From Akkermansiaceae bacterium (GTDB lineage: Bacteria > Verrucomicrobiota > Verrucomicrobiia > Verrucomicrobiales > Akkermansiaceae), in assembly GCA_018676385.1 (NCBI GenBank), contig JABHEX010000139.1, positions 1 through 8,242 of the forward strand: a stretch of 8,242 nucleotides of DNA, read 5' to 3'. Position 1 is the stretch's first letter; each line of letters opens with the position of its first letter. Below, in pieces: positions 6,999 through 8,242 of this stretch. A program made the translations under genes and the position numbers. The notes under the pieces are model-generated. The model was not told the DNA's origin, searched no databases, and was given only the letters and a program-made list of their open reading frames with translations.

Positions 6999-7027
6999 GT
7001 TATGCTTGGGTGTCTGCTTATTTGCAA
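6999..7027 (-). promoter_or_regulatory. Candidate promoter for the nucleotidyltransferase-epimerase operon
   Basis: On the minus strand, TTGCAA (7022-7027) and CATAAC (6999-7004) stand 17 bases apart. Each matches its sigma70 consensus hexamer at 4 of 6 positions, so this is a moderate match. It would give a leader of about 25 bases. An AGGTGAG sequence just after the -10 is too far from the ATG to act as its Shine-Dalgarno site. Confidence 0.3.
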
Positions 7028-7177
7028 TGGTTTCTTTTGTGGGATTTGCTAAACATGAAGGGTGATAACCATTGGTATTTGATAAAGAATGCTGTTGCCA
7101 GTCTGACGTGTCGCTGTCTTTATAGTCAACAGAATGACTGCCGCTTCCTTCATGCTTATGATTGCATGAAATGAATA
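7028..7177. other. Divergent spacer upstream of the E1 alpha gene
   Basis: This is the right part of the 210-base region between the minus-strand sugar operon and the plus-strand dehydrogenase operon, so it should carry the dehydrogenase promoter. A TATAGT box (7121-7126, 5 of 6 to consensus) occurs, but the nearest -35-like TTGCCA (7095-7100) is 20 bases away, which is too wide for a confident call. Short minus-strand open frames here have no coding character that I can recognise. Confidence 0.3.
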
Positions 7178-8209
7178 ATGGTACAAAATCTCTTTCACTA
7201 CTGCATGGACACATCCAACGAAGACCTCAGTCGCGATCACGTGCGGAAAGTTTTCCGTGCCATGCTCACAGCGCGAGTCTTAGAAAATAAACTCGGAAGT
7301 CTGTACAAAGCAGGCAAAATTGCTGGTGGTGTTTACCTCGGCAAGGGGCAAGAAGCTGTCAGCGCCTCGTTGGCAGCCTGCTTGATCAAAGGGCGCGATG
7401 TATATGCTCCCTTGATTCGTGATCAAGCGGGGCGAACCGCATTTGGTGAGGAGTTAATTGATTGCACGCGCACCTACCTTGGGTCCGTTGAGGGGCCTAT
7501 GCGTGGGCGTGATGGAAACATCCACCGTGGTCGACCAAAAGACGGTATGCCGGCAATGATTTCTCACTTGGGAAGTGCGATATCCTTGGTCAGTGGGATG
7601 TTGTTAGCAAAACGCCTGCGTGGGGAAATGCAGGGTGTTCTGGGTGGCACGTGCGTGGGTGACGGTTGCACGTCAACTGGATCATTTCATGAGGGCTTGA
7701 ATACGGCTGCGGTAGAAAATCTGCCTTTAGTTTTAACTGTGGCAAATAATCAATATGCCTATTCTACACCGAACGATCGTCAGTTCGTGTGCGATAATCT
7801 TGTTGATAAAGCACAGGGTTATGGTGTTAGGGGGCATAGCGTCGATGGCACTGACATGTTGGCATGTATTCGTGTGATGCAGAATGCCGCAGAGCGTGCT
7901 AGGGCAGGGGAAGGGCCACAGCTTGTGGTGGCCTCAATGCTTCGATTAACGGGTCATGGAGAACATGATGACGGATCATATGTGGATGGGAAACTAAGAG
8001 AATCTGAATTGGGGCGCGATAGTATTGATGTAGGTCGTGATCAGATGATTGCAAATAAGTTTTCGGATGAAGCTGAAATCGCAGGATGGGAGGCTAAGGC
8101 TGCGGAGACAGTCCAAGAAGCTGTTGCGCAGGCACAAAAGGAATCTGAACCCGATCCGTATCAAGACGACTGGAGAGCGTTCGCAACTCCAAATATTCAA
8201 GGCAGATGA
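7178..8209 (+). CDS. 2-oxo acid (probably pyruvate) dehydrogenase E1 component, alpha subunit
   Basis: The 343-residue product is a thiamine-diphosphate-dependent E1 alpha subunit. With E1 beta it decarboxylates a 2-oxo acid and passes the acyl group to the lipoyl arm of E2. The cofactor motif is intact: GDG at 161-163 and NN at 190-191 (GDGCTST...ANNQYAYSTP). The GQEA segment (57-60), the RGRDGNIHRG loop (109-118), and RLTGHGEHDD (256-265), which is the position of the phosphorylation loop, are all where the family has them. STPNDRQF resembles branched-chain 2-oxo acid E1 alpha more than classic pyruvate E1 alpha, so the substrate (pyruvate, branched-chain acid or acetoin) is open. An in-frame TGA two codons upstream limits the start to 7178 or the ATG at 7205; no good Shine-Dalgarno site separates them. 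The stop overlaps the next start as ATGA, which implies translational coupling to E1 beta. Confidence 0.92.
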   Translation: MVQNLFHYCMDTSNEDLSRDHVRKVFRAMLTARVLENKLGSLYKAGKIAGGVYLGKGQEAVSASLAACLIKGRDVYAPLIRDQAGRTAFGEELIDCTRTYLGSVEGPMRGRDGNIHRGRPKDGMPAMISHLGSAISLVSGMLLAKRLRGEMQGVLGGTCVGDGCTSTGSFHEGLNTAAVENLPLVLTVANNQYAYSTPNDRQFVCDNLVDKAQGYGVRGHSVDGTDMLACIRVMQNAAERARAGEGPQLVVASMLRLTGHGEHDDGSYVDGKLRESELGRDSIDVGRDQMIANKFSDEAEIAGWEAKAAETVQEAVAQAQKESEPDPYQDDWRAFATPNIQGR

Positions 8210-8242
8210 GCGAAGTTACCTACATTGATGCAATTCACAAAG
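8206..8242 (+). CDS. Probable 2-oxo acid dehydrogenase E1 beta subunit (5' fragment)
   Basis: Only 12 codons are in the window (MSEVTYIDAIHK), cut by the right edge. This start closely resembles the N-terminus of E1 beta subunits, which typically open with a short polar stretch and then a TY-x-x-AI-type helix. The ATG overlaps the E1 alpha stop in an ATGA junction, and AAGG three bases upstream is a weak Shine-Dalgarno site inside the alpha gene. E1 beta supplies the other half of the thiamine diphosphate site in the heterotetramer. The identity rests on the short match and on gene order. Confidence 0.75.
   Translation, partial: MSEVTYIDAIHK

Noticed and set aside
6993..7240. Minus-strand open frames of 63-73 codons across the divergent spacer and the E1 alpha start
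   Set aside because: They cover the promoter region and the real E1 alpha N-terminus and have no family similarity or start context.

Overview
The window looks like ordinary chromosomal DNA of a diderm (LPS-bearing) bacterium. Two outer-membrane assembly lipoproteins of the LptE and BamD types sit next to housekeeping enzymes. The protein styles (a short RsmI, a DUF455 protein with a C-terminal ATP-grasp-like half, a GMGSRYGGLKQ-type nucleotidyltransferase, an E1-alpha with a GHGEHDD loop) and the weak Shine-Dalgarno sites remind me of Verrucomicrobiota, perhaps Opitutae. That placement is an inference from recall, not a computed assignment. There is no tRNA, rRNA, CRISPR array, insertion sequence or phage gene that I can support.

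Layout, left to right. Bases 3-1664 (+) hold the 3' part of a large gene cut by the window edge: a DUF455 ferritin-like domain joined to an ATP-grasp-like domain. A 340-base gap (1665-2004) with no recognisable gene follows. Bases 4179-2005 (-) form a probable operon, bamD-like lipoprotein, then lptE-like lipoprotein, then rsmI (16S rRNA 2'-O-methyltransferase). A good promoter match lies directly in front of the first gene. About 200 bases of divergent spacer separate it from rnhB (ribonuclease HII, +, ending at 4997).

Bases 6967-5120 (-) are a two-gene sugar-nucleotide operon: a nucleotidyltransferase, then an NAD-dependent UDP-hexose 4-epimerase-like SDR, 9 bases apart. A 210-base divergent spacer with a promoter match for this operon follows. 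Bases 7178-8209 (+) encode the E1 alpha subunit of a 2-oxo acid dehydrogenase, and an ATGA overlap leads into the first 12 codons of what is probably the E1 beta subunit, cut by the right edge.

The bamD-lptE pair would act on outer-membrane biogenesis (beta-barrel protein insertion and LPS export). The nucleotidyltransferase-epimerase pair would supply an activated, epimerised sugar, plausibly for surface polysaccharide. E1 alpha/beta would form the decarboxylating heterotetramer of a pyruvate or branched-chain dehydrogenase complex. I find no evident new multi-gene system. The least understood gene is the DUF455/ATP-grasp-like fusion, a probable di-metal oxidase or hydroxylase joined to a ligase.
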